A DNA stretch of 30,757 nucleotides from Bacteroidales bacterium. GTDB taxonomy: Bacteria > Bacteroidota > Bacteroidia > Bacteroidales > CG2-30-32-10. The number at the start of each line of letters is the position of its first letter. The first letter of the stretch is position 1. Of this stretch, positions 8,394 to 16,766 are shown in pieces. Under the pieces are notes generated by a model. It was not told where the DNA came from and did not search any database. It was given only the letters and a program-made list of their open reading frames with translations. The stretch spans positions 1 through 30,757 of the forward strand of contig DAOQAK010000050.1 of the NCBI GenBank assembly GCA_035353855.1, in the 5' to 3' direction. The position numbers and the translations under genes are program-made.

Positions 8394-10778
8394 TTAAAAT
8401 TCAATAGTTACACCTAAGGTTGGTGTTGGTTGTCCCGATTTATTTTCAATATACTCAGCCTGGTATTTTGTAGGGTCGTTAGTATCTGTCAATATATTAT
8501 CGTTTGCATCTCTTACTACATCAAGGATTGGGGCAAATGTAGTTTTAAATGCATACACGTTTTGAATATCGATATAAAATTCCAAAGTGAATTTTTTTAG
8601 TAAAACTTTTTTATCAACACGAATATCCAACTGATGTGTAGCCGGTAATCTTTCCGTATTCAGTTTATTATAGTCAGGTGTGCCGGTTTTGTTGATATTC
8701 CAAATGGCTATTGTCCGCGATAAATCAAAATTATATGGTGTATACGGATTTCCTAAAGCAAAGCGCCATTTAATTCCTGCTTCCCAATTTTTTTTGAAAG
8801 TTTTTCCTGTGGTAATATTTATGATATGAATATTGTCCCATGAAGAAGACACCCATTTGTTATTTTTATCACGAAACTCACTGCGGACAAAAGTATAGCT
8901 GAGCAATCCATAAAGCCCTTTGAATAATTTCTGTTGAATTAATAGTTCAGTTCCAAAGCTTCTTCCTGATGATGTTGATGTAACAGCCGTATTTCCTATT
9001 ACACCATAATCACTACCTAAATTTGCCATGGAAATGGAATCGCTAAGAATGAATGGATAATGGCTATATAATTTCAGGAAACCTTCTAAAGTAATTTTCA
9101 TATTCTTTTTTGTCTGATATTCCATTCCACCGACAAAATGTTTTGATTTTATATAACTTACATTATTTTCTTTATTCACAAAAAGACCCTCATTGTTGCG
9201 GTAACCTAAAACTGTATATGGAGGTAATTGGTAATATATTCCTGTATTGGCATTAATAGTAATGTTTGTAGCCAAAGAATAGGATAACGATAAACGTGGA
9301 GATAATTGATTTAAAATATTTCTTGTTGATTTGGAAAAATCAGCAGCATCGCTTCTTATTCCTATTGAAGCGGCTAATCTACCTTCCATGAATGTAGTAC
9401 TCATCTGTCCGAATAATCCATATTTTAAAACATTAAGGTTTGAACTGAAATTGATAGTGTCAATACTATTGTTTATAGTGATTTTCTGAAATGTTGAATT
9501 GGAGTAATGAGCATATTCGATGTTGCTGCCGTATGAAAGCTTAATATCATTTGTTCTGATGGTTCGTTCAACTCTTAGTTTATTCTCAGCTTCCTGCGAT
9601 TTATAATTAAGAATTTTGTTTGAAGGGTTTTCAATATTATTTAAATATTTATAAGTTTCATTATTAAGCATATTCCTGCTTAAAACAAAAGTTGTATACC
9701 CTTTTCCGCCAAAGTGAACGAATTTAATTCCATTAGCATAATTCCACTGAAAATATTCGGGCAGATAACCTAAAATATATTTTTGTTGTTTGGTACCGCT
9801 CTCTTGTAAAGAAGTATTTAAAACAGAATTGTCAATAGCGCCAATACCGATGAAAGTCAGTTCGTTCTTATTATTTATTTTCCATTTGTATATAGCTTGA
9901 AAATCGTTGTATATAGGTAGAAATGGCAACCCGAGTGCTTTAAAAAGAAATTGTAGATAGGAACGGCGTGCCGAAGCCAGAAATGTTGCATTTTTATTAG
10001 CAGGTCCTTCAAGAGTAATGCCGATATCGCTTGCTCCAATTGTAAACTTTCCGCCAATTCTATCATCGCGTCCATCGATATATTTAAATTCCATTACTGA
10101 ACTTAAAGCATTGTATCGGTTAGCCGGGAATGCACCGGAATAAAATTCCACTTCCCTGATGAAATCAACATTTATCATTCCAACAGGCCCACCCGATGAA
10201 CCTTGTGTAGCAAAGTGGTTGATGTTAGGTACTTCTATTCCATCAAGAAAAAATCGATTCTCATTTGGAGCTCCGCCTCTTATAATAATATCATTTCTAT
10301 ATGCAGGCGAAGGAGCAACACCGGGAAATGACTGAATTACTTTTGAAATATCCCTGTTTCCACCGGGGTTTCTTGATATTTCAGTAACACCAATGGTGTT
10401 TAATGATAATGGCGTTTCTTCCTTTTTAATAAAAGGACTGGATTTAATTTCTACTTCTTTCAGATTGCTTATTTTTTCTTCAAGTGCAAAATTAACTTCA
10501 GCATGTTTTGTATTGGTTACTTCAATTTCGCTGATTGTTTTTTGTTCAAAACCCACAAATGAAGCGCTTACATTATAGTATCCCGGAATAAGACCGTTGA
10601 ATTCATAGTTGCCGTTTGCATCAGTTAGGGTAGCTACTGTAGTGCCGGTTATTGCAACACTTACATATGCAAGAGGTTCATTAGTAATTGAATTATAAAC
10701 TTTACCGTGAATTTTTCCTTGTGAGAAAAGAAAAACCGGAAAAAGAAACAGAAATAATGATATATATATAGTTCTCAT
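8394..10778 (-). CDS. TonB-dependent outer membrane receptor
   Basis: 794 residues. A signal peptide (LFLFPVFLFSQG) is followed by a carboxypeptidase-regulatory-like domain (about 21-105: GKVYNSITNEPLAYVSV to GLIPGYYNVSASFVGF). Next comes a plug domain (EISRNPGGNRDISKVIQSFPGV, DIIIRGGAPNENRFFLDGIEVPN). The beta-barrel ends in the expected terminal Phe (LGVTIEF). This is the general Bacteroidota design for energy-dependent uptake of large substrates. No SusD partner lies next to it, so it is not an obvious polysaccharide utilisation locus; it is probably a stand-alone receptor whose substrate cannot be told. The family is usually called CarboxypepD_reg-like TonB-dependent receptor. Confidence 0.93.
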   Translation of the reverse strand: MRTIYISLFLFLFPVFLFSQGKIHGKVYNSITNEPLAYVSVAITGTTVATLTDANGNYEFNGLIPGYYNVSASFVGFEQKTISEIEVTNTKHAEVNFALEEKISNLKEVEIKSSPFIKKEETPLSLNTIGVTEISRNPGGNRDISKVIQSFPGVAPSPAYRNDIIIRGGAPNENRFFLDGIEVPNINHFATQGSSGGPVGMINVDFIREVEFYSGAFPANRYNALSSVMEFKYIDGRDDRIGGKFTIGASDIGITLEGPANKNATFLASARRSYLQFLFKALGLPFLPIYNDFQAIYKWKINNKNELTFIGIGAIDNSVLNTSLQESGTKQQKYILGYLPEYFQWNYANGIKFVHFGGKGYTTFVLSRNMLNNETYKYLNNIENPSNKILNYKSQEAENKLRVERTIRTNDIKLSYGSNIEYAHYSNSTFQKITINNSIDTINFSSNLNVLKYGLFGQMSTTFMEGRLAASIGIRSDAADFSKSTRNILNQLSPRLSLSYSLATNITINANTGIYYQLPPYTVLGYRNNEGLFVNKENNVSYIKSKHFVGGMEYQTKKNMKITLEGFLKLYSHYPFILSDSISMANLGSDYGVIGNTAVTSTSSGRSFGTELLIQQKLFKGLYGLLSYTFVRSEFRDKNNKWVSSSWDNIHIINITTGKTFKKNWEAGIKWRFALGNPYTPYNFDLSRTIAIWNINKTGTPDYNKLNTERLPATHQLDIRVDKKVLLKKFTLEFYIDIQNVYAFKTTFAPILDVVRDANDNILTDTNDPTKYQAEYIENKSGQPTPTLGVTIEF

Positions 10779-10922
10779 AATGATTAAATTTTTTGTAAAA
10801 GTAATTATATTATTTATAATGGTTCTAAATAATATATTTAAAAATAATTAACATAATATTTTCTAAATATTGATTAGTAGAATATTAAGCTACAATTTTT
10901 ATAAACTTGTCTATGATATTTT

Positions 10923-10986
10923 AAGATATTTTTTTTATACAACAATAAATATATAAGATATTTTTTTTATACAACAATAAATATAT
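10923..10986. repeat. Perfect 32-bp tandem duplication
   Basis: Copy 1 is 10923-10954 and copy 2 is 10955-10986; both read AAGATA, eight T, then ATACAACAATAAATATAT, without mismatch. It abuts the -7 element TAATTTTG at 10986-10993, so the second copy sits where the -33 region would be. Confidence 0.95.
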
Positions 10987-10993
10987 AATTTTG
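10986..10993 (+). promoter_or_regulatory. -7 element upstream of the first tandem lipoprotein gene
   Basis: TAATTTTG followed by CAG matches TAnnTTTGCA. It would give a leader of about 175 nt before ATG 11174, long for this window, so a second start site closer to the gene is possible. Confidence 0.4.
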
Positions 10994-11173
10994 CAGTACT
11001 CTTTTATTGAAATATTTTTTATTGTAATTCTCATGAATTGATTTTAAATAAAATTTGTAGTAAAAAAATATATTTAACATAAGGGTAATAACTTTTTTTA
11101 GTGTATTTAGTATAAAAGTAAATTAAATAAAAATATTAAATCAAAATCAATTAATAACCAAAAAAACAAAAAA

Positions 11174-11749
11174 ATGAAAAAAGTAAAAATTGCTTTATTG
11201 ATGCTTTTGGCAGCAGTTATCATACTGCCGTCATGTAAAAAAGGTGAAAACGATCCATTCCTTTCATTAAAAACAAGAAAAGCCAGAATAACTGGTGAGT
11301 GGGAACTTAAAGAAGGTACTATTACCGGAGTTAATTCAGGGACTACATGGACAAGAACATTCAATGGAACTACTTGTACTTTGACATCAGGAAGTTTTAA
11401 CAGTACTGCTCCATATACCCAGAAAATTACTATAGTTAAAGATGGTACATATAAAATTGACATAAATGATGATGGCGATTTAAGTACTGAAGAAGGCGAC
11501 TGGTATTTTGGCAGAAAAAATAAAGATTTAGATGTTAAAACAAAGGAAGTTGTTGTTTTTCATGAAACACAATATACTAGTACATCAGGTACTACAACTA
11601 CAACCACTACTTATACAGGTTCTTCATGCCCTATTAGCACCATTACAATTGATGAATTGAAGAATAAAGAAATAATTATTAAATATGATGGCTCATCAAC
11701 AGGTTCATTTACTTCATCATATAGTGGCACTTTAACTTATAAACAATAA
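11174..11749 (+). CDS. Lipocalin-like lipoprotein, tandem paralogue 1
   Basis: 191 residues with an SpII signal peptide (lipobox ILPSC, Cys21). Straight after the Cys comes KKGENDPFLSLKTRKARITGEWELKEG, shared with the next gene. The KARITGEW start and alternating beta strands resemble the lipocalin-like lipoproteins common in Bacteroidota; that assignment is by pattern only. The middle is Thr/Ser-rich (TSGTTTTTTTYTGSSC), a low-complexity surface loop. It probably faces the periplasm or cell surface. It is followed by its own terminator (11765-11804), so it is not in an operon with its paralogue. Confidence 0.8.
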   Translation: MKKVKIALLMLLAAVIILPSCKKGENDPFLSLKTRKARITGEWELKEGTITGVNSGTTWTRTFNGTTCTLTSGSFNSTAPYTQKITIVKDGTYKIDINDDGDLSTEEGDWYFGRKNKDLDVKTKEVVVFHETQYTSTSGTTTTTTTYTGSSCPISTITIDELKNKEIIIKYDGSSTGSFTSSYSGTLTYKQ

Positions 11750-11764
11750 TATTAAAATTAATTA

Positions 11765-11804
11765 AAAAAAGTCTCCTTCTATTTTATTAGTAGGAGACTT
11801 TTTT
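11765..11804 (+). terminator. Rho-independent terminator after lipoprotein 1
   Basis: Stem AAAAAAGTCTCCT (11765-11777) pairs perfectly with AGGAGACTTTTTT (11792-11804), with a 14-nt loop. The A and T tracts at each side make it potentially bidirectional. Confidence 0.9.
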
Positions 11805-11821
11805 ATTATAATCAAAATATC

Positions 11822-12406
11822 ATGAAAACAACAAAATTTATTTTATTGTTTATTTTATTATCATCTATATTTTTTTCCTGTAAAAAAAGCGAAAACGATC
11901 CGTTTATTTCATTAAAATCAAGAAAAGCAAGAATTACCGGAGAATGGAAACTTACAGAAGGGTATACCGAAGTAACTTCAGCTACCGGTACTGATACATA
12001 TACAATTACTGGTGGAAATATTACTTCAGTTGAGAACGGTATTAGTATTACTCAACCTTATTCCGAGGTATATAATTTTAAAAAAGACGGAACGTATAAT
12101 TATACCTGCAATACAGATAATGGTAATGATGTGGATTTTGAAGAAGGTTCATGGACATTTGGGACAAAAAGTGCAGATATGGATTTAAAGGCAAAAGAAA
12201 CAGTTTTACTTTACATAAAGCATTATTCTTCTGATAACTCAGGAAATAATTATTCCTATACATACGATGGAACAATTTATCCGGTTCATCGCATAACACT
12301 TGATATGCTTAAAAATAAAAAAATGACCATAATTATTGATTATACTTACCAGGATACAAATACATCGTATACCCGAAAAGGAACGATGACATATGAAAAG
12401 CAATAA
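11822..12406 (+). CDS. Lipocalin-like lipoprotein, tandem paralogue 2
   Basis: 194 residues, lipobox FFSC with Cys20. It is clearly a duplicate of the preceding gene: KKxENDPFxSLKxRKARITGEWxLxEG is nearly identical, and both share the order GxWxFGxKxxDxDxKxKE, then a Tyr/Ser-rich strand, then IxxITxDxLKNKxxxI and a final GTxTYxxQ. The central sections have diverged. A strong terminator follows at 12426-12455. Function unknown; as with its partner, a lipocalin-like fold is the best guess. Confidence 0.8.
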   Translation: MKTTKFILLFILLSSIFFSCKKSENDPFISLKSRKARITGEWKLTEGYTEVTSATGTDTYTITGGNITSVENGISITQPYSEVYNFKKDGTYNYTCNTDNGNDVDFEEGSWTFGTKSADMDLKAKETVLLYIKHYSSDNSGNNYSYTYDGTIYPVHRITLDMLKNKKMTIIIDYTYQDTNTSYTRKGTMTYEKQ

Positions 12407-12425
12407 ATTGTTTAAATAAAAATCC

Positions 12426-12455
12426 AAGAAAGTCTCTGCATGCAGAGACTTTCTT
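12426..12455 (+). terminator. Perfectly palindromic terminator after lipoprotein 2
   Basis: AAGAAAGTCTCTGCA (12426-12440) is followed at once by its exact reverse complement (12441-12455). The core AAAGTCTC matches the stem of the terminator after paralogue 1. Its last T is also the first base of the next gene's -7 element. Confidence 0.88.
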
Positions 12456-12462
12456 ATTTTTG
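12455..12462 (+). promoter_or_regulatory. -7 element of the CPBP protease gene, overlapping a terminator
   Basis: TATTTTTG, followed by CCGC and the ATG at 12467. The spacing to the start codon is the same as at bamD and predicts a leaderless mRNA. The -33 position falls inside the hairpin and has no TTTG. Confidence 0.5.
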
Positions 12463-12466
12463 CCGC

Positions 12467-13294
12467 ATGTTAAGAAGATTATTTGATATTATTCAACAGG
12501 TGTTTGTGAAAACAGAAGCAGAATCCATTGCATACAGAACAAGTATCTCAAATAAAAGAGCAGATAGAAAAATTATTTGGGTTGCAGTGATCAGTACTGT
12601 TTCATTGGTTTTTATTGAATACATTGGAAAATATCCCGGGTATGCAAACCTGATAGCTTTTTTCAAATCAATCGGGTTTGAGAGTGCATCTGAATTTCTT
12701 TCGGAATACATGGAAAGAAAAGGAAATGTTCAGTTACATTGTTTGGCATATTGGATTTCAATAATAGTAATATTTTACCTGGTGATTCCAATACTGATAA
12801 TCAAATTGGTTTTTCGTGAGAAATTAAGTGATTATGGTTTAAGGTTCGGGAATTTAAAAAAGGATTATGGAATTTATTTAATAATGCTGCTTGTAATGCT
12901 GCCATTGGTATTTGCAATGTCGACCACTCATTCATTCCAGTTACGATATCCTTTTTATGAGCTAAAGCCTGATGAATCCTTGTTTCCTAATTTCTGGATT
13001 TGGGAATCCATGTATTTTATACAATTCATAGGTGTTGAATTTTTTTTCAGAGGGTTTATATTACATGGAAGCCGCAGACAACTTGGGTTTTATTCGATTT
13101 TCTTTATGGTGATTCCATATTGTATGATTCATTTTGGAAAACCGATGTCCGAAACTTTTTCAGCCATACTTGCCGGAATAGCTCTGGGAGTGCTGAGTTT
13201 AAAAAGCCGTTCAATTATTCCCGGTATATTGATCCACTATAGTGTGGCTATTGCAATGGATTTTGCAGCATTATACCATAAAGGATATTTTTGA
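12467..13294 (+). CDS. CPBP-family intramembrane protease-like membrane protein
   Basis: 275 residues with about six to seven hydrophobic helices. The CPBP (Abi/Rce1) motifs are present in modified form: GVEFFFRGFILHG corresponds to EExxxR with the first Glu replaced by Val, then YCMIHFGKPMSE corresponds to the FxxxH motif, and IPGILIHYSVAIAMD corresponds to the HxxxN motif without the Asn. The HFGKP..E variant is one I have seen in Bacteroidota members. The catalytic Glu, Arg and two His remain, so activity is possible. An in-frame ATG at 12440 lies inside the terminator hairpin and was not used; ATG 12467 follows the -7 element at leaderless distance. The downstream gate-domain gene begins 13 bp later. 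Confidence 0.8.
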   Translation: MLRRLFDIIQQVFVKTEAESIAYRTSISNKRADRKIIWVAVISTVSLVFIEYIGKYPGYANLIAFFKSIGFESASEFLSEYMERKGNVQLHCLAYWISIIVIFYLVIPILIIKLVFREKLSDYGLRFGNLKKDYGIYLIMLLVMLPLVFAMSTTHSFQLRYPFYELKPDESLFPNFWIWESMYFIQFIGVEFFFRGFILHGSRRQLGFYSIFFMVIPYCMIHFGKPMSETFSAILAGIALGVLSLKSRSIIPGILIHYSVAIAMDFAALYHKGYF

Positions 13295-13307
13295 AAATCA
13301 GAAATTA

Positions 13308-14291
13308 ATGCGAAGAACAAAAATATTTTTTAAAGAACTATTTATCGATACCTGGAAAACTGCGGTATTGATGTTTAAAATTATGATCCCTGTTTCGATA
13401 GGTGTGAAGATTTTACAGGAAACAGGTGCCATTGAATATATAGGTATAGCACTGGCGCCATTGATGAAACTTGTTGGATTGCCCGGTGAAATGGGCCTGG
13501 TGTGGGGTACATGTATGATTACAAATTTATACGGTGGTGTTATTGCTTTCATGAATTTAGCCCCGGTTTATCATTTAAGTGTTGCGCAGACTACGGTTAT
13601 ATTTCTTATGATGCTGGTTGCGCATACTTTTCCATTAGAATTGCAAATAGTAAGAAAGGCCGGTGTTAAATACATAACCATGTTTATATTTCGTTTTGGA
13701 TTTGCTTTTATAATGGGTTTTGTTTTGAATTTAGGTTATTCATTATTCTCAATATTGCAACATCCTGCAATTATCACATGGAAACGGGAAGTTGTTGCCA
13801 ATCCAACTTGGCTGCAATGGGCCTTGGGGGAATTGAAAAATTATGGGATGATCATGCTCTTTATTTTTTCATTATTGTTGCTAATAAAGATTCTAAAAAA
13901 AATAGGTGTTATTGATTGGATAACTCAAAGGCTGAGCCCGATACTTCGTTTGATGGGAATAGGTTCAGAAGTTACCACAATAGCTATAATTGGGATAACT
14001 CTTGGAATTGTTTATGGGGGTGTTCTTATAATCAATGAATCGAAAAATAAGAATATTAACAAGCGCGATATTTTTTATTGCCTTGCATTAATGGGATTAT
14101 GTCATAGCCTTATAGAAGACACTATCCTTATGCTGGCATTGGGAGGGCATTATTCAGGAATATTAATTTTTAGGTTAATAGCATCGTTCCTTATTATATG
14201 GGCCATCGTTAAGATTACTTCAAAATTTTCTGATGCAAAATTTATAAAATATTTTTTGGTAAAAGAAAAACCCAACGTGGCAAATGATTGA
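13308..14291 (+). CDS. Nucleoside-recognition (gate) domain membrane protein
   Basis: 327 residues, very hydrophobic, with two related halves: the first around MFKIMIPVSIGVKILQETGAIEYIGIALAPLMKLVGLPGEMGLVWGT, the second around LLLIKILKKIGVIDWITQRLSPILRLMGIGSEVTTIAIIG. This repeated 'gate' arrangement is known from SpmA/SpmB, FeoB and concentrative nucleoside transporters. It is probably an inner-membrane transport protein; the substrate is unknown. An upstream in-frame ATG at 13242 lies within the CPBP gene; ATG 13308, 13 bp after the CPBP stop, gives the natural start MRRTKIFFKELF. It is probably in one operon with the CPBP gene. Confidence 0.85.
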   Translation: MRRTKIFFKELFIDTWKTAVLMFKIMIPVSIGVKILQETGAIEYIGIALAPLMKLVGLPGEMGLVWGTCMITNLYGGVIAFMNLAPVYHLSVAQTTVIFLMMLVAHTFPLELQIVRKAGVKYITMFIFRFGFAFIMGFVLNLGYSLFSILQHPAIITWKREVVANPTWLQWALGELKNYGMIMLFIFSLLLLIKILKKIGVIDWITQRLSPILRLMGIGSEVTTIAIIGITLGIVYGGVLIINESKNKNINKRDIFYCLALMGLCHSLIEDTILMLALGGHYSGILIFRLIASFLIIWAIVKITSKFSDAKFIKYFLVKEKPNVAND

Positions 14292-14327
14292 TATAATTAA
14301 ATAAAATATAGAATTAACAAGTGTTGC

Positions 14328-15572
14328 ATGATAAAAAATAAATGGGTTTTAGTTTTAAATATAAGTGCTGTAATTTTTTATTTCATTATAATTTCTAAAC
14401 TAGGTGGTCGGGAATTTATAAAGAACAGTTTGTTCAATACCGTTGATTCAAATGATTATTTATTATACAGTAAATGGATAACCGGTGAGGGTGATTATTG
14501 CAGTCCTTACAGAACTTTCTTTTATCCATTAATAATGATGATGTCGATGAAAACCGCCGGACTAGTGGGTTTGTGGGCTATGCAGTTTTTCTTTTGGCTG
14601 GCAGCATGTAATTTAATTTTCTTTACGATTTTTAACATTACAAAAAATATTATTCCTTCTGTTATAGCATACACTCTTGTTGTATTAAATATTTCTCTAA
14701 TAGTATATACTGCTAACGGTCTAACAGAAATAACGGTTTTCTTTTTACTTTCATTATTCCTTTTTATACTATTAAAAGTTTTAAGAAAACCGAATAATAT
14801 CAATATGATTTTTGCCTTGCTCTTTGTATTGTCGTTGCTGGTTGTTACCAAACCAGTATATCAAATAGTATGGTATATTACTGTTTTAATGATTTTATTT
14901 TTTATACGAAAAGATATTTTAAAAAAACCTGTAATTATTCTCTTGATAATTCTTGCATGTTCTCCGATTCTAATTCAAAAAATAATAATAAAGAAAACAT
15001 ATAACACCTTTTCTACAACAAAGATTGCAGATTATAACCTTAGAAATTATTTTTTTAGAAAAGTAAAATATTATGATGAAAATCATACTTTGAAAAATTT
15101 TGATTTGCTTCCTGATAGTGTACATACCCGAACAACTGCCGAAGCTCAGCATTATACAAAATCAGGAATCATTAATTTTATAATTTATCATCCCTTTTCT
15201 TCAATGTCAGCATTCTGGGATAATATAAAAGATAATCATCGTATGGGAAATCCATTAATAAATAAAAGGAATAATCCTAAGCTTTATAAATGGACACAAA
15301 ATATAAATGATAAGTTTTTTTACATTCATTTATTAGCTTTAATTGTTTGGAGTACATTTTTAATTATAAAAATTAAACAAAGAAATAATTTGCATTATCA
15401 ATTTGTGTTTTTTTGCGGGTTGCTTTCCTTTTACACATTGTATTACGTGGGAATTACTTTTTGGGCAGGCGACAGGCTTATTGCTCCTGCTATTGCAGCA
15501 TGGAGCGTTTTGTATATTATTTTATTTTTAAATGTTTTTAAATTAATAAAACCGGGAAAGAATATTCTGTAA
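14328..15572 (+). CDS. GT-C-like polytopic membrane glycosyltransferase
   Basis: 414 residues with about ten to eleven transmembrane helices. An acidic motif in the first periplasmic loop (D40-S-N-D43-YLLYSKW, then YRTFFYPLIMM) and a late GDRLIAPAIAAW motif match the arrangement of GT-C enzymes that use lipid-linked sugars (ArnT/PMT-like, GT39/GT83). The loop between the last helices (about 220-330) is hydrophilic, with KIADYNLRNYFF, and could be the extracytoplasmic domain. The sequence is not close enough to a named family for a substrate. It follows the gate protein by 36 bp on the same strand and ends next to tRNA-Gly, which is on the other strand. Confidence 0.65.
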   Translation: MIKNKWVLVLNISAVIFYFIIISKLGGREFIKNSLFNTVDSNDYLLYSKWITGEGDYCSPYRTFFYPLIMMMSMKTAGLVGLWAMQFFFWLAACNLIFFTIFNITKNIIPSVIAYTLVVLNISLIVYTANGLTEITVFFLLSLFLFILLKVLRKPNNINMIFALLFVLSLLVVTKPVYQIVWYITVLMILFFIRKDILKKPVIILLIILACSPILIQKIIIKKTYNTFSTTKIADYNLRNYFFRKVKYYDENHTLKNFDLLPDSVHTRTTAEAQHYTKSGIINFIIYHPFSSMSAFWDNIKDNHRMGNPLINKRNNPKLYKWTQNINDKFFYIHLLALIVWSTFLIIKIKQRNNLHYQFVFFCGLLSFYTLYYVGITFWAGDRLIAPAIAAWSVLYIILFLNVFKLIKPGKNIL

Positions 15573-15602
15573 AAAAAGAAAGAAAAAAACTGGAAGATTT
15601 TG

Positions 15603-15675
<73 letters not shown>

Positions 15676-15681
15676 ATGCTG

Positions 15682-15714
15682 CAAAATTAAAAAAGTTTTA
15701 TTAATAATGACAAA
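15682..15714 (-). promoter_or_regulatory. Promoter of tRNA-Gly
   Basis: On the - strand, TTTG (15711-15714) and TAATTTTG (15682-15689) are separated by 21 bp, followed by CAGC and then the tRNA. Transcription would start within a few bases of the mature 5' end. Confidence 0.6.
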
Positions 15715-15917
15715 TTCGGAATGAATTACTTTTTTTATTTTTTAATGCAAATCTGTTCCGTATCGGTATAAACAGTTTCAGAAAGAATAGAAATATTTTT
15801 AACAAAGTATTTTATTTAAAAAATCATATAATGTTTAATAAGTTGGATGATATTCAATGATTTGTGTTGAAAAAACAGAATAAATCCAAATGAATAATAA
15901 TTACCTTATTTACACGT

Positions 15918-15947
15918 TTTGTAGTTCAATATTAATTTATAACTTTG
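15918..15947 (+). promoter_or_regulatory. Promoter of the bamD operon
   Basis: TTTG (15918-15921), 18 bp, TAACTTTG (15940-15947), then CACG and the ATG at 15952. The -7 element lies so close to the start codon that the mRNA should be leaderless or nearly so. Confidence 0.65.
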
Positions 15948-15951
15948 CACG

Positions 15952-16764
15952 ATGTTTTTGAAAAAGGCTCTGATATTGTTTTTTGTTACTTCATTATTTT
16001 ACTCTTGTGGTGATTTTCACAAAATAATGAAGAGCACCAGTCTTACCGATAAGTATGCTGCTGCCGAGAAATACTACCTGAAAGGTGATTATTTCCATGC
16101 ACAGCAACTGTTTGATGAATTGATTACCTACTACAGGGGGACTGCACAGGCTGAAAAAATTTATTATTATTATTCCTATTGTTATTATGGTTTGAACGAT
16201 TATGTTTCAGCAGCATATTATTTCAGCACGTTTGTTACTACATATCCAAATAGTAAGTATACCCGCGAGTGCCAGTATATGAGTGCTTATTGTACTTATC
16301 TTGATTCACCTGATTATTCACTCGATCAAACCAACACAACTGCTGCAATCAAGGAATTACAGCTTTATGTGAATATGTATCCCAAAAGCGATTCGGTTAA
16401 ATTATGCAACATCCTTATTGATGAATTGCGTTTTAAACTGGAAACAAAAGAGTTTGAGATTTCGAAAATGTATTTCAGAATGGAAGATTACAAATCAGCA
16501 ATAGTGTCATTTCGGAATACTTTAAAGGATTACCCGTCAACAACCTATAAGGAAGAAATTCTTTTTTATTTAATGAAAGCAAATTTCCTGTATGCAAGCA
16601 ATAGTATCGCATCGAAAAAAGAAGGCCGTTATAAGGATACTATTGATGCATATGACGAGTTGTTATTAGCCTTTCCTCAAACAAAATACCTGAAGGAAGC
16701 GGAATCAATAAATAAGAATGCATTGAAAGAGATAAATAAAATTAGTGGAAATAAAACAACATAA
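15952..16764 (+). CDS. bamD: Outer membrane protein assembly factor BamD
   Basis: Lipoprotein that works with BamA to insert beta-barrel proteins. 270 residues; lipobox LFYSC with Cys19, followed by GDFHKIMKSTSLTDKYAAAEKYY. TPR-like helices follow (KGDYFHAQQLFDELITYYRGTAQAEKIYYYYSYCYYGL and DYVSAAYYFSTFVTTYPNSKYT). The Tyr-rich TPR arrangement is typical of Bacteroidota BamD. ATG 15952 is chosen because it directly precedes the lipoprotein signal. The next gene starts 2 bp after its stop. It heads the bamD-omega-coaBC-DUF4835 operon. Confidence 0.93.
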   Translation: MFLKKALILFFVTSLFYSCGDFHKIMKSTSLTDKYAAAEKYYLKGDYFHAQQLFDELITYYRGTAQAEKIYYYYSYCYYGLNDYVSAAYYFSTFVTTYPNSKYTRECQYMSAYCTYLDSPDYSLDQTNTTAAIKELQLYVNMYPKSDSVKLCNILIDELRFKLETKEFEISKMYFRMEDYKSAIVSFRNTLKDYPSTTYKEEILFYLMKANFLYASNSIASKKEGRYKDTIDAYDELLLAFPQTKYLKEAESINKNALKEINKISGNKTT

Positions 16765-16766
16765 TT

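Larger units (their letters stand above)
10779..11173. other. Intergenic region between TonB receptor and tandem lipoproteins
   Basis: 395 bp, extremely AT-rich, without a plausible gene. It holds the 32-bp tandem duplication and a -7 element (both listed separately) and must contain the divergent start signals for the receptor and the lipoprotein. Confidence 0.7.

Noticed and set aside
8394..10778. Polysaccharide utilisation locus
   Set aside because: There is no SusD-like gene or glycoside hydrolase next to the TonB-dependent receptor.
12440..12466. ATG at 12440 as the CPBP gene start
   Set aside because: It lies inside the terminator hairpin, upstream of the -7 element; ATG 12467 gives a better start.
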